64,000 nucleotides of DNA, from positions 62,001 to 126,000 of the forward strand of contig NZ_VYPZ01000003.1 in NCBI RefSeq assembly GCF_008710155.1, read 5' to 3'. Within the stretch, counting starts at the first letter, position 1. The number at the start of each line of letters is the position of its first letter. A model generated the notes under the pieces. That model was given only the letters and a program-made list of their open reading frames with translations, searched no databases and was not told the origin of the DNA. Positions 18,049 to 25,651 of this stretch are shown piece by piece. This DNA is from Sphingobium limneticum (GTDB lineage: Bacteria; Pseudomonadota; Alphaproteobacteria; Sphingomonadales; Sphingomonadaceae). The position numbers were made by a program, and so were the translations under genes.

Positions 18049-20271
18049 TCATTTCAACGGTGGCCCACCTGCTTCCTGCGCCAGGAAATGCTCGATCGTC
18101 TTCCACAGGTGCACGCTGATGCCCGGCCCGCCGACGCGATGGGTCTGGCCTGGATAGGCCATCATCTGGAACGGCACCGCCGCGCCCTGCATCTTCGCCA
18201 TCAGCGCGGTGGCATTGTCGAACACCACATTGTCGTCCGACATGCCGTGGATCAGCAGCATCGGATCCTTGATCTTCACCGCCTCATCCACGGCACCCGA
18301 CGCCGGATAGGCGCTGGGCTTGTCCTGCGGCTTGCCCAGATAGCGTTCGGTATAATGGGTGTCGTACAGTTCCCACTTCGTCACTGGCGCACCGGATACG
18401 GCGGCGGCAAACACGCCCGGCGCCTTCTCCAACAGCTTGAGCGACATATAGCCGCCATAGGACCAGCCATAGGTGGCGATCCGCTTGGGATCGACGAAGG
18501 GCTGCGCCTTCAGCCATTCCACGCCCTTCAACTGATCGTCCACCTCCACAGTGCCCATGGCGCGATACAGCTGATCCTCGAATGCCTTGCCGCGATCGGG
18601 CGTGCCGCGATTGTCGATGGCGAAGACGATCCAGCCGCGATCCACCAGATATTGGTTCAGCGCGCCCGACCATGTGTTGGTCACCTGCCGCCCGCCATTG
18701 GGACCGCCATAGTGGATCATGAAGACAGGATAGCGTTTTCCCGGCTCCATCTTTGGCGTCATGATCTTGGTATAGAGCGTCGATCCATCGGCGGCCTTCA
18801 CGGTGCCGAAGGTGGTCTTTACATGATCGGCGACATAGGGCGCATAGGGATGGCTGCCCGTCAGCGCATTTTGCGACAACCATTGCAATTGCTTGCCGCT
18901 GCTGTCGGCCAGATAGACCTGCTTGGGCTGGTCCACATTCTGGCGCGTCACCACGATCTTGCTGGCGGCGCCGTCCATCACGGCGTCATTCCACCAGCCA
19001 TTGGCGGTCAGCGCCCGCGCCTGCCCCGCCTTGCCGAGTGACGTCACATAAAGCTGCTGCTCCAGCGGCGTCTCACGATTGCCGGTGAAATAGACCAGGC
19101 CCTTGGCCTCATCCACGCCCACCACATCGCGCACTTCCCAATTGCCGCTGGTCAGCGCCGTCCACTTGGCGCCATTGACGCGATAAAGATGGCCATGGCC
19201 GCTTTTTTCCGACCACCACAGGAAACTGCCGTCGCCCAGCGCATGGAAATTGTTCGACAGGTTGATCCAGCTTTTCGCGCTTTCGCTCAGCGCCACCTTC
19301 GCCTTGCCCGTAGCCGGATCGACCGCCAGCAGGTCCAACCGCTTCTGATCCCGGCTCTCACGCTGGACGTAGAGCGTCTTGCCATCCTTCGACCAATCGA
19401 CGCGGGCGAGGTAGATATCCTTGTCCGTGCCCATATCCACCTGCACCTGTTCCGATCCGTCCGGCTTCATCACGAACAGGTCGACGATGGCATTGGGCGT
19501 GCCGGCTGCGGGATAGCGCTGCTGATAGACTTTCGTCCCCTCGCCGCCGATCGCGGTCCGGGTGACGATGCCGACCGGGCTTTCATCGACGCGGGCGACG
19601 GCGATGCGGCTGTCGTCGGGCGACCACCAGTAACCGGTGCGCCGATCCATTTCCTCCTGCGCGACGAATTCCGCCACGCCCCAGCTTAACGTGTCGCTGG
19701 CGCCCTGCGTCAACTGCCGTTCCTGCCCGCCGATCGGCTGGGTAAAGAGATTGCCGTCCCGCACGAAGGACACAAAACCGCCCTTGGGGCTGACCACGCC
19801 ATTCAGTTCGCCATCGGGCGTATCGGTCAGGCGCGTGACCTTGCCATCCAGGCCGGCCAGATAGAGGTCGCCATCGACCGGCACCAACAGGCTCTTGCCG
19901 TCCGGCGCCCAGTCATAGCTGGTGATGCCCGTGCTACCCGCGACGCTGCGATCGCGTTCCCGCTGCATCTTTTCGGCTTCGCTCAAAGCCGCGCCGCTGC
20001 CGGTCTTCTTCGAATCGACCAGCATGCGTTCCGCGCCGGTCTTGCTGTCGATCGCCCAAAGGTCGAGCCGCTCTTTCTCATCCGCGCGCGGTTTCAGCAA
20101 CGTGACCAGCGATCCGTCGGGTGACAATTTCAACGCGCGGGGCTGCGGCCCGGCCAGGTCGGGGCTGGCAAAGACGCGCTCCAGCGTCAGCTTTTCCTGC
20201 GCTTGCGCTACGATGGTCGGGGAAAGCAGCAGCACGCCAAGCGCAGCGCCGCATTTCAGATAGGGGGGCAT
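18049..20271 (-). CDS. S9-family (dipeptidyl-peptidase IV-like) serine peptidase
   Basis: 740 residues. A signal peptide (about 1-24, ending AQA) sends it to the periplasm. A beta-propeller of roughly 500 residues precedes a prolyl-oligopeptidase-type catalytic domain with Ser604 in GWSYGGY, Asp679 in HGMSDDN and His711 in PGQTHRV. The propeller contains VAQEEMDRRTGYWWSPD, which resembles the double-Glu N-terminus-binding motif of DPP IV (here E-E-M-D), so it probably releases X-Pro-type dipeptides. AGGA precedes the ATG at 20271 by 5 nt. It is monocistronic, with its own terminator. Confidence 0.92.
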   Translation of the reverse strand: MPPYLKCGAALGVLLLSPTIVAQAQEKLTLERVFASPDLAGPQPRALKLSPDGSLVTLLKPRADEKERLDLWAIDSKTGAERMLVDSKKTGSGAALSEAEKMQRERDRSVAGSTGITSYDWAPDGKSLLVPVDGDLYLAGLDGKVTRLTDTPDGELNGVVSPKGGFVSFVRDGNLFTQPIGGQERQLTQGASDTLSWGVAEFVAQEEMDRRTGYWWSPDDSRIAVARVDESPVGIVTRTAIGGEGTKVYQQRYPAAGTPNAIVDLFVMKPDGSEQVQVDMGTDKDIYLARVDWSKDGKTLYVQRESRDQKRLDLLAVDPATGKAKVALSESAKSWINLSNNFHALGDGSFLWWSEKSGHGHLYRVNGAKWTALTSGNWEVRDVVGVDEAKGLVYFTGNRETPLEQQLYVTSLGKAGQARALTANGWWNDAVMDGAASKIVVTRQNVDQPKQVYLADSSGKQLQWLSQNALTGSHPYAPYVADHVKTTFGTVKAADGSTLYTKIMTPKMEPGKRYPVFMIHYGGPNGGRQVTNTWSGALNQYLVDRGWIVFAIDNRGTPDRGKAFEDQLYRAMGTVEVDDQLKGVEWLKAQPFVDPKRIATYGWSYGGYMSLKLLEKAPGVFAAAVSGAPVTKWELYDTHYTERYLGKPQDKPSAYPASGAVDEAVKIKDPMLLIHGMSDDNVVFDNATALMAKMQGAAVPFQMMAYPGQTHRVGGPGISVHLWKTIEHFLAQEAGGPPLK

Positions 20272-20370
20272 GATGATCCTTTCCGGCCGGCGCGAAAACG
20301 CACCGCTTGATGCCGACGGCTTAGCGCGACGAACAAGAAAAGATCAATGCCGGGAAATAAACTGTCCTGC

Positions 20371-20389
20371 CATCCTCTTGTCGAGGATG
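20371..20389 (-). terminator. Hairpin just after tRNA-Val
   Basis: CATCCTC (20371-20377) and GAGGATG (20383-20389) form a 7-bp stem with a 5-nt loop that abuts the 3' end of the tRNA. No T run follows, so its role in termination or 3' processing is tentative. Confidence 0.45.
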
Positions 20390-20463
20390 GTGGGCGCGAC
20401 AGGGATTGAACCTGTGACCCCACCCGTGTGAAGGGTGTGCTCTACCGCTGAGCTACGCGCCCC
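20388..20463 (-). tRNA. tRNA-Val (anticodon CAC)
   Basis: The minus strand folds as a full cloverleaf: acceptor GGGCGCG/CGCGCCC, D arm GCTC-AGCGGTA-GAGC, anticodon stem CACCC/GGGTG around loop TTCACAC (anticodon CAC), T arm ACAGG-TTCAATC-CCTGT. Discriminator A and an encoded CCA end the gene. It reads GUG codons. Confidence 0.97.
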
Positions 20464-20602
20464 CTGTAAGGAGGAGGCGGCCTTTGGCATCGGGCGCGCA
20501 GCCTGTCAACATGCTGCGGGCGATTTGATGCAAAATGCTTTCGCCTTTGCCCTGTCGGTGCCTATAATCGGCGTTCAATTTTAAAAAGTGGACTGTCTAT
20601 CT

Positions 20603-20731
20603 ATGCGTCAAACTATCGCCCTGCTGATCGGCAGCCTGCTGCTTTCGGCGCTTGCCGCGTGCAATACGGTTCAGGGTGTCGGCCGGGATATCGAATCGGT
20701 GGGTCGCGCCGGGAAGGACGCCATTCATTAA
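20603..20731 (+). CDS. Entericidin-like small lipoprotein
   Basis: A 42-residue protein with a hydrophobic signal segment and a lipobox LAAC with Cys20, followed by NTVQGVGRDIESVGRAGKDAIH. The length, lipobox and the NTVxGxGxDIxxxG pattern are those of the entericidin A/B (EcnAB) family, membrane lipoproteins linked to toxin-antidote behaviour or envelope stress. Only one copy is seen, so an antidote/toxin pair is not supported. It sits alone between tRNA-Val and a convergent small gene. Confidence 0.85.
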   Translation: MRQTIALLIGSLLLSALAACNTVQGVGRDIESVGRAGKDAIH

Positions 20732-20749
20732 GGAGGCGTCGGCCTCCTT
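20730..20749 (+). terminator. Hairpin between convergent small genes
   Basis: AAGGAGGC (20730-20737) pairs with GCCTCCTT (20742-20749) over a 4-nt loop. It overlaps the entericidin stop and lies 5 bp before the end of the opposing gene, so it may end both transcripts. There is no long T run. Confidence 0.5.
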
Positions 20750-20754
20750 CGACC

Positions 20755-20943
20755 TTATTGAAGCGCGCGGCCCATCAGGGCCATGTTTTTGTTCAGGCGA
20801 ACGCCATCGCAATCGGGTTCGCCACATTCGCACGCTTCGATCGTGTAGCGCACGCCGCACATGACCAGCACATCCTGATCGAACGAGTAATTGGAAATCC
20901 CGGCTCGTTCGACCTTTTCCTGTGCTCTGGCCTTGAGAGACAT
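20755..20943 (-). CDS. Small Cys-containing protein of unknown function
   Basis: I do not recognise this gene. From the ATG at 20943 it gives 62 residues, with an alpha-helical charged start and a cysteine group VMCGVRYTIEACECGEPDC that could bind metal. The frame is open to 21003 and ATGs at 20979/20976 would give 74/73 residues, but those starts overlap the -10 of a promoter read from sequence (TTGACA 21003-20998, 17-nt spacer, AATGAT 20980-20975), which favours 20943. The spacer of that promoter is a 15-bp palindrome, so the gene looks repressor-controlled. Convergent with the entericidin-like gene. Confidence 0.6.
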   Translation of the reverse strand: MSLKARAQEKVERAGISNYSFDQDVLVMCGVRYTIEACECGEPDCDGVRLNKNMALMGRALQ

Positions 20944-20974
20944 CACCTGTTCTCGCTTTCGAATAAGTTGGCTC

Positions 20975-21003
20975 ATCATTGTTTGTGCACTGCACAATGT
21001 CAA
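20975..21003 (-). promoter_or_regulatory. Sigma70-type promoter with palindromic operator in its spacer
   Basis: On the minus strand TTGACA (21003-20998), a 17-nt spacer and AATGAT (20980-20975) form a plausible promoter. The spacer holds TTGTGCAGTGCACAA (20997-20983), a perfect 7-bp inverted repeat around one base. A repressor bound there would block RNA polymerase. TGC-N3-GCA resembles PhaR-type sites as I recall them, and phaR lies 4 kb away, but the link is unproven. Confidence 0.55.
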
Positions 21004-21082
21004 TTGATCGACTTTTGTTCCTGACCATATTGTAAGAATATTGTCGCCGAAACGACACGCTTCGCCGTTACGCGCGGCGTGA

Positions 21083-21111
21083 CTTGCACAGGGCGGCGCA
21101 GCGTCCCATAT
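21083..21111 (+). promoter_or_regulatory. Possible sigma32 heat-shock promoter of hslVU
   Basis: CTTG at 21083-21086 is followed 18 nt later by CCCATAT at 21105-21111, close to the alphaproteobacterial sigma32 pattern (CTTG-N17/18-C-C/T-AT-T). hslVU is a classic heat-shock operon. Transcription would begin only a few bases before the annotated hslV ATG, hinting at a nearly leaderless message or a later start. Confidence 0.45.
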
Positions 21112-21119
21112 GCCGGCCC

Positions 21120-21686
21120 ATGAACGACCAACGCAGCGCCTCCATGCCGGTCTGGCATGGCACCACCATCATGTCCGTCCGCAAGAATGGAAAGGTCGTC
21201 GTCGCGGGCGACGGTCAGGTTTCCATGGGCCAGACGGTGATGAAGCCCAACGCCCGCAAGGTCCGCCGGCTGCATGACGGCAGCGTCATCGGCGGCTTTG
21301 CAGGTGCGACCGCCGACGCTTTCACCTTGTTCGAGCGATTGGAAGCCAAGCTGGAACGCCATAACGGCCAGTTGATGCGCGCCGCCGTGGAACTGGCCAA
21401 GGACTGGCGCACCGACAAATATCTGCGCAATCTGGAAGCGATGATGATCGTCGCGGACAAGGACGTCACCCTGATCCTGACTGGCAATGGCGATGTGCTG
21501 GAGCCACTGGGCGGAGTCGCCGCCATCGGATCGGGAGGCAATTTCGCCCTCGCCGCTGCCCGCGCGCTGGTGGAATATGAGGAAGATGCCGAAACCCTCG
21601 CCCGCAAGGCCATGGGCGTAGCCGCCGACATCTGCGTCTATACCAATGACCAGCTCACCATCGAAACGCTCGACAGCGCGAACTGA
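21120..21686 (+). CDS. hslV: ATP-dependent protease peptidase subunit HslV
   Basis: 188 residues. HslV is the proteasome-like threonine peptidase of the HslUV (ClpYQ) heat-shock protease. The sequence [23 protein letters not shown] places the catalytic threonine after a short propeptide, and [14 protein letters not shown] is a family landmark. The ATG at 21120 is used here; an ATG at 21144 (MPVWHGTTI) would leave a shorter propeptide and a conventional leader, and cannot be ruled out. hslU follows 17 bp downstream. Confidence 0.95.
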   Translation: MNDQRSASMPVWHGTTIMSVRKNGKVVVAGDGQVSMGQTVMKPNARKVRRLHDGSVIGGFAGATADAFTLFERLEAKLERHNGQLMRAAVELAKDWRTDKYLRNLEAMMIVADKDVTLILTGNGDVLEPLGGVAAIGSGGNFALAAARALVEYEEDAETLARKAMGVAADICVYTNDQLTIETLDSAN

Positions 21687-21703
21687 AATTTCAAGAAAAG
21701 ACC

Positions 21704-23005
21704 ATGAACGACAATCTGACCCCCAAAGCCATCGTCGCCGCGCTGGACGCGCATATCATCGGCCAGCATGACGCCAAACGCGCCGTCGCGGTTGCCCTGC
21801 GCAACCGCTGGCGCCGCCAGCACCTGCCTGCCGATTTGCGGGACGAGGTGACGCCCAAGAATATCCTGATGATCGGGCCGACGGGCTGCGGCAAGACGGA
21901 GATCAGCCGTCGCCTGGCCAAACTCGCCGACGCCCCCTTCGTGAAGGTGGAAGCCACCAAATTCACCGAAGTCGGCTATGTCGGCCGCGACGTCGAACAG
22001 ATCGTCCGCGATCTGGTCGAGGAAGCGGTGCGCCTTGAAAAGGACCGCCGTCGCGAAGCGGTGCGCGAAGCCGCGTCCGAAGCCGCCATGGCTCGCCTGC
22101 TCGACGCGCTGACCGGCAAGGAAGCGAGCGAAGCCACCCGCCTCTCCTTCCGCCAGAAGATCGAGAACGATCAGATGAACGATGTGGAGGTCGAGGTGGA
22201 GGTCGCCGACACCCCCTCCATGCCGATGGAAATTCCCGGCATGGGCGGTCAGGTCGGCATGATCAACATCAGCGACATGATGTCCAAGGCGTTCGGCCAG
22301 ACCCAGAAGAAGCGCCGCAAGATGCGTGTGGCCGAAGCCTGGGACAAGCTGGTCGAGGAAGAACAGGACAAGCGCCTGGATCAGGACGATGTCGCCCGCG
22401 TCGCCATCACCAGTGCCGAGCAGAATGGCATCGTCTTCCTGGACGAGATCGACAAGATCGCGGTCAGTGACGTGCGCGGCGGTTCGGTGAGCCGCGAAGG
22501 CGTGCAACGCGACCTGCTGCCGCTGATCGAGGGCACGACCGTTTCGACCAAATATGGTCCGCTGAAAACCGACCATATCCTGTTCATCGCGTCGGGCGCC
22601 TTCCATGTCGCCAAGCCCAGCGATCTGCTGCCCGAACTCCAGGGCCGCCTGCCGATCCGCGTGGAACTCAAGGCGCTGACGGAGGAAGATTTCGTCGCGA
22701 TCCTCTCCGACACCAAGGCCAGCCTTGTTGCGCAATATCGCGCGCTGCTGGCAACGGAGGAAGTGACGATCGACCTCACGCCCGAAGGCATCCGCGCCGT
22801 CGCGAAGATCGCCGCCGACGTGAACAGCGAGATCGAGAATATCGGCGCTCGCCGCCTCCAGACGGTGATGGAAAAGCTGCTGGAAGATGTCAGCTTCGAA
22901 GCGGAGGATCGTCGCGGCGAAACGCTGGTAATCGATCAGGCCTATGTCGAAAAGCAACTGTCGGCCGTCGCGCACGACACCGACCTGAGCAAATATGTGC
23001 TGTAA
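21704..23005 (+). CDS. hslU: ATPase subunit HslU
   Basis: 433 residues, the AAA+ unfoldase partner of HslV. The N-terminal [17 protein letters not shown] is the family signature, Walker [10 protein letters not shown] lies at 58-66, Walker B is in [12 protein letters not shown], and the C-terminus DTDLSKYVL is the tail that docks into HslV. The middle I-domain is present. Same operon as hslV. Confidence 0.97.
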   Translation: MNDNLTPKAIVAALDAHIIGQHDAKRAVAVALRNRWRRQHLPADLRDEVTPKNILMIGPTGCGKTEISRRLAKLADAPFVKVEATKFTEVGYVGRDVEQIVRDLVEEAVRLEKDRRREAVREAASEAAMARLLDALTGKEASEATRLSFRQKIENDQMNDVEVEVEVADTPSMPMEIPGMGGQVGMINISDMMSKAFGQTQKKRRKMRVAEAWDKLVEEEQDKRLDQDDVARVAITSAEQNGIVFLDEIDKIAVSDVRGGSVSREGVQRDLLPLIEGTTVSTKYGPLKTDHILFIASGAFHVAKPSDLLPELQGRLPIRVELKALTEEDFVAILSDTKASLVAQYRALLATEEVTIDLTPEGIRAVAKIAADVNSEIENIGARRLQTVMEKLLEDVSFEAEDRRGETLVIDQAYVEKQLSAVAHDTDLSKYVL

Positions 23006-23009
23006 CTGA

Positions 23010-23077
23010 CTGTTCCCCGGCACAGGCCGGGGTCCAGTTCTGCCGTTTCAGCTGTTCCCCGGCCTGGACCGGGGAAT
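23010..23077. repeat. REP-like palindromes, family A
   Basis: Two units beginning CTGTTCCCCGGC (23010) and CTGTTCCCCGGC (23052) sit between the convergent hslU and proS genes; each can fold into a GC-rich hairpin. Here the second unit is in direct rather than inverted orientation, unlike the copy at 16786-16855. Might serve as a two-way terminator. Confidence 0.75.
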
Positions 23078-23084
23078 GTCTGGT

Positions 23085-24611
23085 TTAATAAGAGCGCCCC
23101 ACCAGAACGCGCTCCACCGCCTTTTCACCGGTGAAGATGCACGCACCGTCCGCCGCCTGCGCATCCAGCGGCACGTTGCGCAGGGTCAGCTTTTCGCCCT
23201 TCAGCCATTGCACGACCTTCTCCAGCCCTTCGCCAGTCGGCTTGGACCATTGGACCAGCGCCCAGCCCGGCTTTTTCGACGCGTTGAAATAGGCCTTGAG
23301 CGCATCGAGATCGCCGATCGACGTGTCGATGCTGCCGTCCAGCCGCGCCTTGGCATCGGCGAACAGCGACGCCTGAATATCCTCAAGCGTTGCGGCCGCG
23401 CTGCCAACGAAATCACCCTTGGCTACGATCTGGCTGTTGAGCTTGCCATCCTCGCGATACAGGCGATCGCGGCGGATGACCGACACATTGCCGCCCGCCA
23501 CATCGCGCCCGCCGACCTCGATCACGATCGGTGCGCCCTTCTTGACCCAGCCCCAGCGCTTGGTCGCCGCCTTGGCCGGCCGCTTGTCGAGCAGCGCGCG
23601 CACTGGCTCGCGGAATATGTCCAGCCCGTTCAGTTGGTTCACCAGATCGGTGCAATAATCGACGATCGCGGCATCTTCGTCATTGTCGCGCAGCATCGGC
23701 ACGACGACGATCTGATAGGGCGCCACGCGCGGCGGCACGCGCAGTCCATCATCATCGCCATGGACCATGATCAGGCCGCCGATCATGCGGGTGGACACGC
23801 CCCAACTGGTCGTCTGCGCCAGTTCCTGCTGGCCTTCGGCATTCTGGAACTTGATATTCTGCGCCGAAGAGAAGGTCGTGCCCAGGAAATGCGAGGTGCC
23901 GGCCTGCAACGCCTTGCCGTCCTGCATCATCGCTTCGATCGAATAGGTCGCCACCGCGCCGGGGAAGCGCTCATTCTCCGGCTTTTCGCCCGCAACGACC
24001 GGCAGGCCCACGCAATCCTCGGCAAAGGCGCGATAGACTTCCAGCATCTTGAGCGTTTCTTCCATCGCCTCTTCGACGGTGGCGTGGGCGGTATGCCCTT
24101 CCTGCCACAGGAATTCGGCGGTGCGCAGGAACATGCGGGTGCGCATTTCCCAGCGCACGACATTGGCCCACTGATTGATCAGCACCGGCAGGTCGCGCCA
24201 GCTTTGCACCCAACGGCTGAACGCCGCGCCGATCACCGTTTCCGACGTCGGCCGCACGACCAGCGGCTCTTCCAGCTTCGCTTCGGGATCGGGCACCATC
24301 TTGCCGTCCTTCTGGATCAGGCGATGATGGGTGACGACCGCCATTTCCTTGGCGAAGCCGTCGACATGCTCGGCTTCCTTCTCGAAGTAAGACAGCGGGA
24401 TGAACAGCGGGAAATAGCAGTTTTCATGGCCGGTCGCCTTGATCTGCTCATCCAGCAATTTCTGGATACGCTCCCAGATGCCATAGCCCCAGGGACGAAT
24501 GACCATGCAGCCGCGTACGCCGCTTTCCTCGGCCATATCGGCTTCGGTGATGACGGCCTGATACCAGGCGGCGAAATCCTGTTCGCGGGTGACGTTGAGG
24601 GCGTGCTTCAC
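23085..24611 (-). CDS. proS: Prolyl-tRNA synthetase, eukaryote/archaeal-like type
   Basis: 508 residues. Class II synthetase with motif 2 region WANVVRWEMRTRMFLRTAEFL and motif 3 towards GGLIMVHGDDDGLRVPPRVAP. The text MVIRPWGYGIWERIQ, the lack of the large INS editing insertion of E. coli-type ProRS, and the C-terminal tyrosine (ends VGRSY) are features of the eukaryote/archaeal-type enzyme, also found in some bacteria such as Thermus. The start is a GTG at 24611 (VKHALNV); further upstream codons are unlike the family. It follows a small unknown gene by 97 bp on the same strand. Confidence 0.93.
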   Translation of the reverse strand: MKHALNVTREQDFAAWYQAVITEADMAEESGVRGCMVIRPWGYGIWERIQKLLDEQIKATGHENCYFPLFIPLSYFEKEAEHVDGFAKEMAVVTHHRLIQKDGKMVPDPEAKLEEPLVVRPTSETVIGAAFSRWVQSWRDLPVLINQWANVVRWEMRTRMFLRTAEFLWQEGHTAHATVEEAMEETLKMLEVYRAFAEDCVGLPVVAGEKPENERFPGAVATYSIEAMMQDGKALQAGTSHFLGTTFSSAQNIKFQNAEGQQELAQTTSWGVSTRMIGGLIMVHGDDDGLRVPPRVAPYQIVVVPMLRDNDEDAAIVDYCTDLVNQLNGLDIFREPVRALLDKRPAKAATKRWGWVKKGAPIVIEVGGRDVAGGNVSVIRRDRLYREDGKLNSQIVAKGDFVGSAAATLEDIQASLFADAKARLDGSIDTSIGDLDALKAYFNASKKPGWALVQWSKPTGEGLEKVVQWLKGEKLTLRNVPLDAQAADGACIFTGEKAVERVLVGRSY

Positions 24612-24708
24612 GGGATGCGGACCTTGGCTAGAACGAAAAGAAGAATGGCGCGCCATAGGCCAGACGCGCCATATATGTCGACCCCCACAAGGGCGCGATG
24701 ATGCGGGT

Positions 24709-25050
24709 TCAGGCGTCCGCGCCCAACTGCTCCAGCCAGATCTTGGCCTGCTTGGGTTCGCCGACGGCATCGGCGGCGGCCGGCCCGCGAACCGCCATGA
24801 AATCCTGATGCAGCGCAAAAGGCTCCAGCCCCAACGTGTCGCGCATGGCACCAATCTCGTCCGCCAGTTCCTCCAGCGAGGCGATGACCGGCGCCGTGCG
24901 GGCGCGGGCGGCCTTGTCCTTCTGATGATCGAACAGGCCCCACCGCCCCGCTGCCGTGACGCGGAGCGCCGCGATCAAGGCATCGCGATACTCCGCTTCC
25001 ACTTCGATACGGCGGACGTCGAGCCGCTCCAGTCGATCCGCCTTGGCCAT
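24709..25050 (-). CDS. Conserved-looking hypothetical protein between phaR and proS
   Basis: 113 residues, not recognised. It is soluble, charged and mostly helical (MAKADRLERLDVRRIEVEAEY at the start), with no Cys, no signal peptide and no clear motif. It begins 4 bp after the phaR stop, so the two are probably cotranscribed and perhaps coupled. A role in granule biology or in proline-tRNA metabolism would be guesswork. Confidence 0.7.
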   Translation of the reverse strand: MAKADRLERLDVRRIEVEAEYRDALIAALRVTAAGRWGLFDHQKDKAARARTAPVIASLEELADEIGAMRDTLGLEPFALHQDFMAVRGPAAADAVGEPKQAKIWLEQLGADA

Positions 25051-25054
25051 CGGT

Positions 25055-25651
25055 TCAGGTCAGCTTGTCGATCTTGGCATTGAGCGCCGCCAATTGCGCC
25101 TTGAGGTCGCTGATTTCCTCATCCTTGCTTTCCTCGGCCGCAGCCGGGGTCGGTGCAGAAGCAGCGGGCGTCACGCCCGGAACATTAGGCATCCCCGGCA
25201 CCCCATTGCCAAATGCGCTGGCAGCGGCTTCGAACATCTGCAGGTTGCGCTTGGCGATGTCGGCCAGCGGACCGCCGCCGAACGCACCCTTCATCGCTTC
25301 CTGAAACTGCTGCTGGTTCTTGCGGAAAGCGTCCATCGACGCTTCCAGATATTGCGGCACCATCGACTGCATGGAATCGCCATACATGGCGATCAACTGG
25401 CGCAGGAAATTGACAGGCAGCATATTCTTGCCACGCTGTTCTTCTTCCATGATGATCTGGGTCAGGACATTATGGGTGATGTCCTCGCCGGTCTTGGCGT
25501 CCACGACCACGAATTCGCGCCCCTCGCGCGTCATCTGCGACAGAAGGTCCAACGTGATATAACTCGAAGTTTCGGTATTATAGAGCCGCCTGTTGGCGTA
25601 CTTCTTGATGACGACCGGTTCTGATTCATTAGCGGTCTTGGACTTGGCCAT
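25055..25651 (-). CDS. phaR: Polyhydroxyalkanoate synthesis regulator PhaR
   Basis: 198 residues. The N-terminal DNA-binding PHB_acc_N domain is clear (VVIKKYANRRLYNTETSSYI and LDLLSQMTREGREFVVVD), followed by the PHB_acc repeat region (LPVNFLRQLIAMYGDSMQ) and a proline/alanine-rich tail ending in a helical DLKAQLAALNAKIDKL. PhaR represses phasin and PHA genes and is released by binding polymer. Its ATG (25651-25649) overlaps the ATG of the divergent PhaC-like gene, so each gene's leader lies within the other. Confidence 0.95.
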   Translation of the reverse strand: MAKSKTANESEPVVIKKYANRRLYNTETSSYITLDLLSQMTREGREFVVVDAKTGEDITHNVLTQIIMEEEQRGKNMLPVNFLRQLIAMYGDSMQSMVPQYLEASMDAFRKNQQQFQEAMKGAFGGGPLADIAKRNLQMFEAAASAFGNGVPGMPNVPGVTPAASAPTPAAAEESKDEEISDLKAQLAALNAKIDKLT

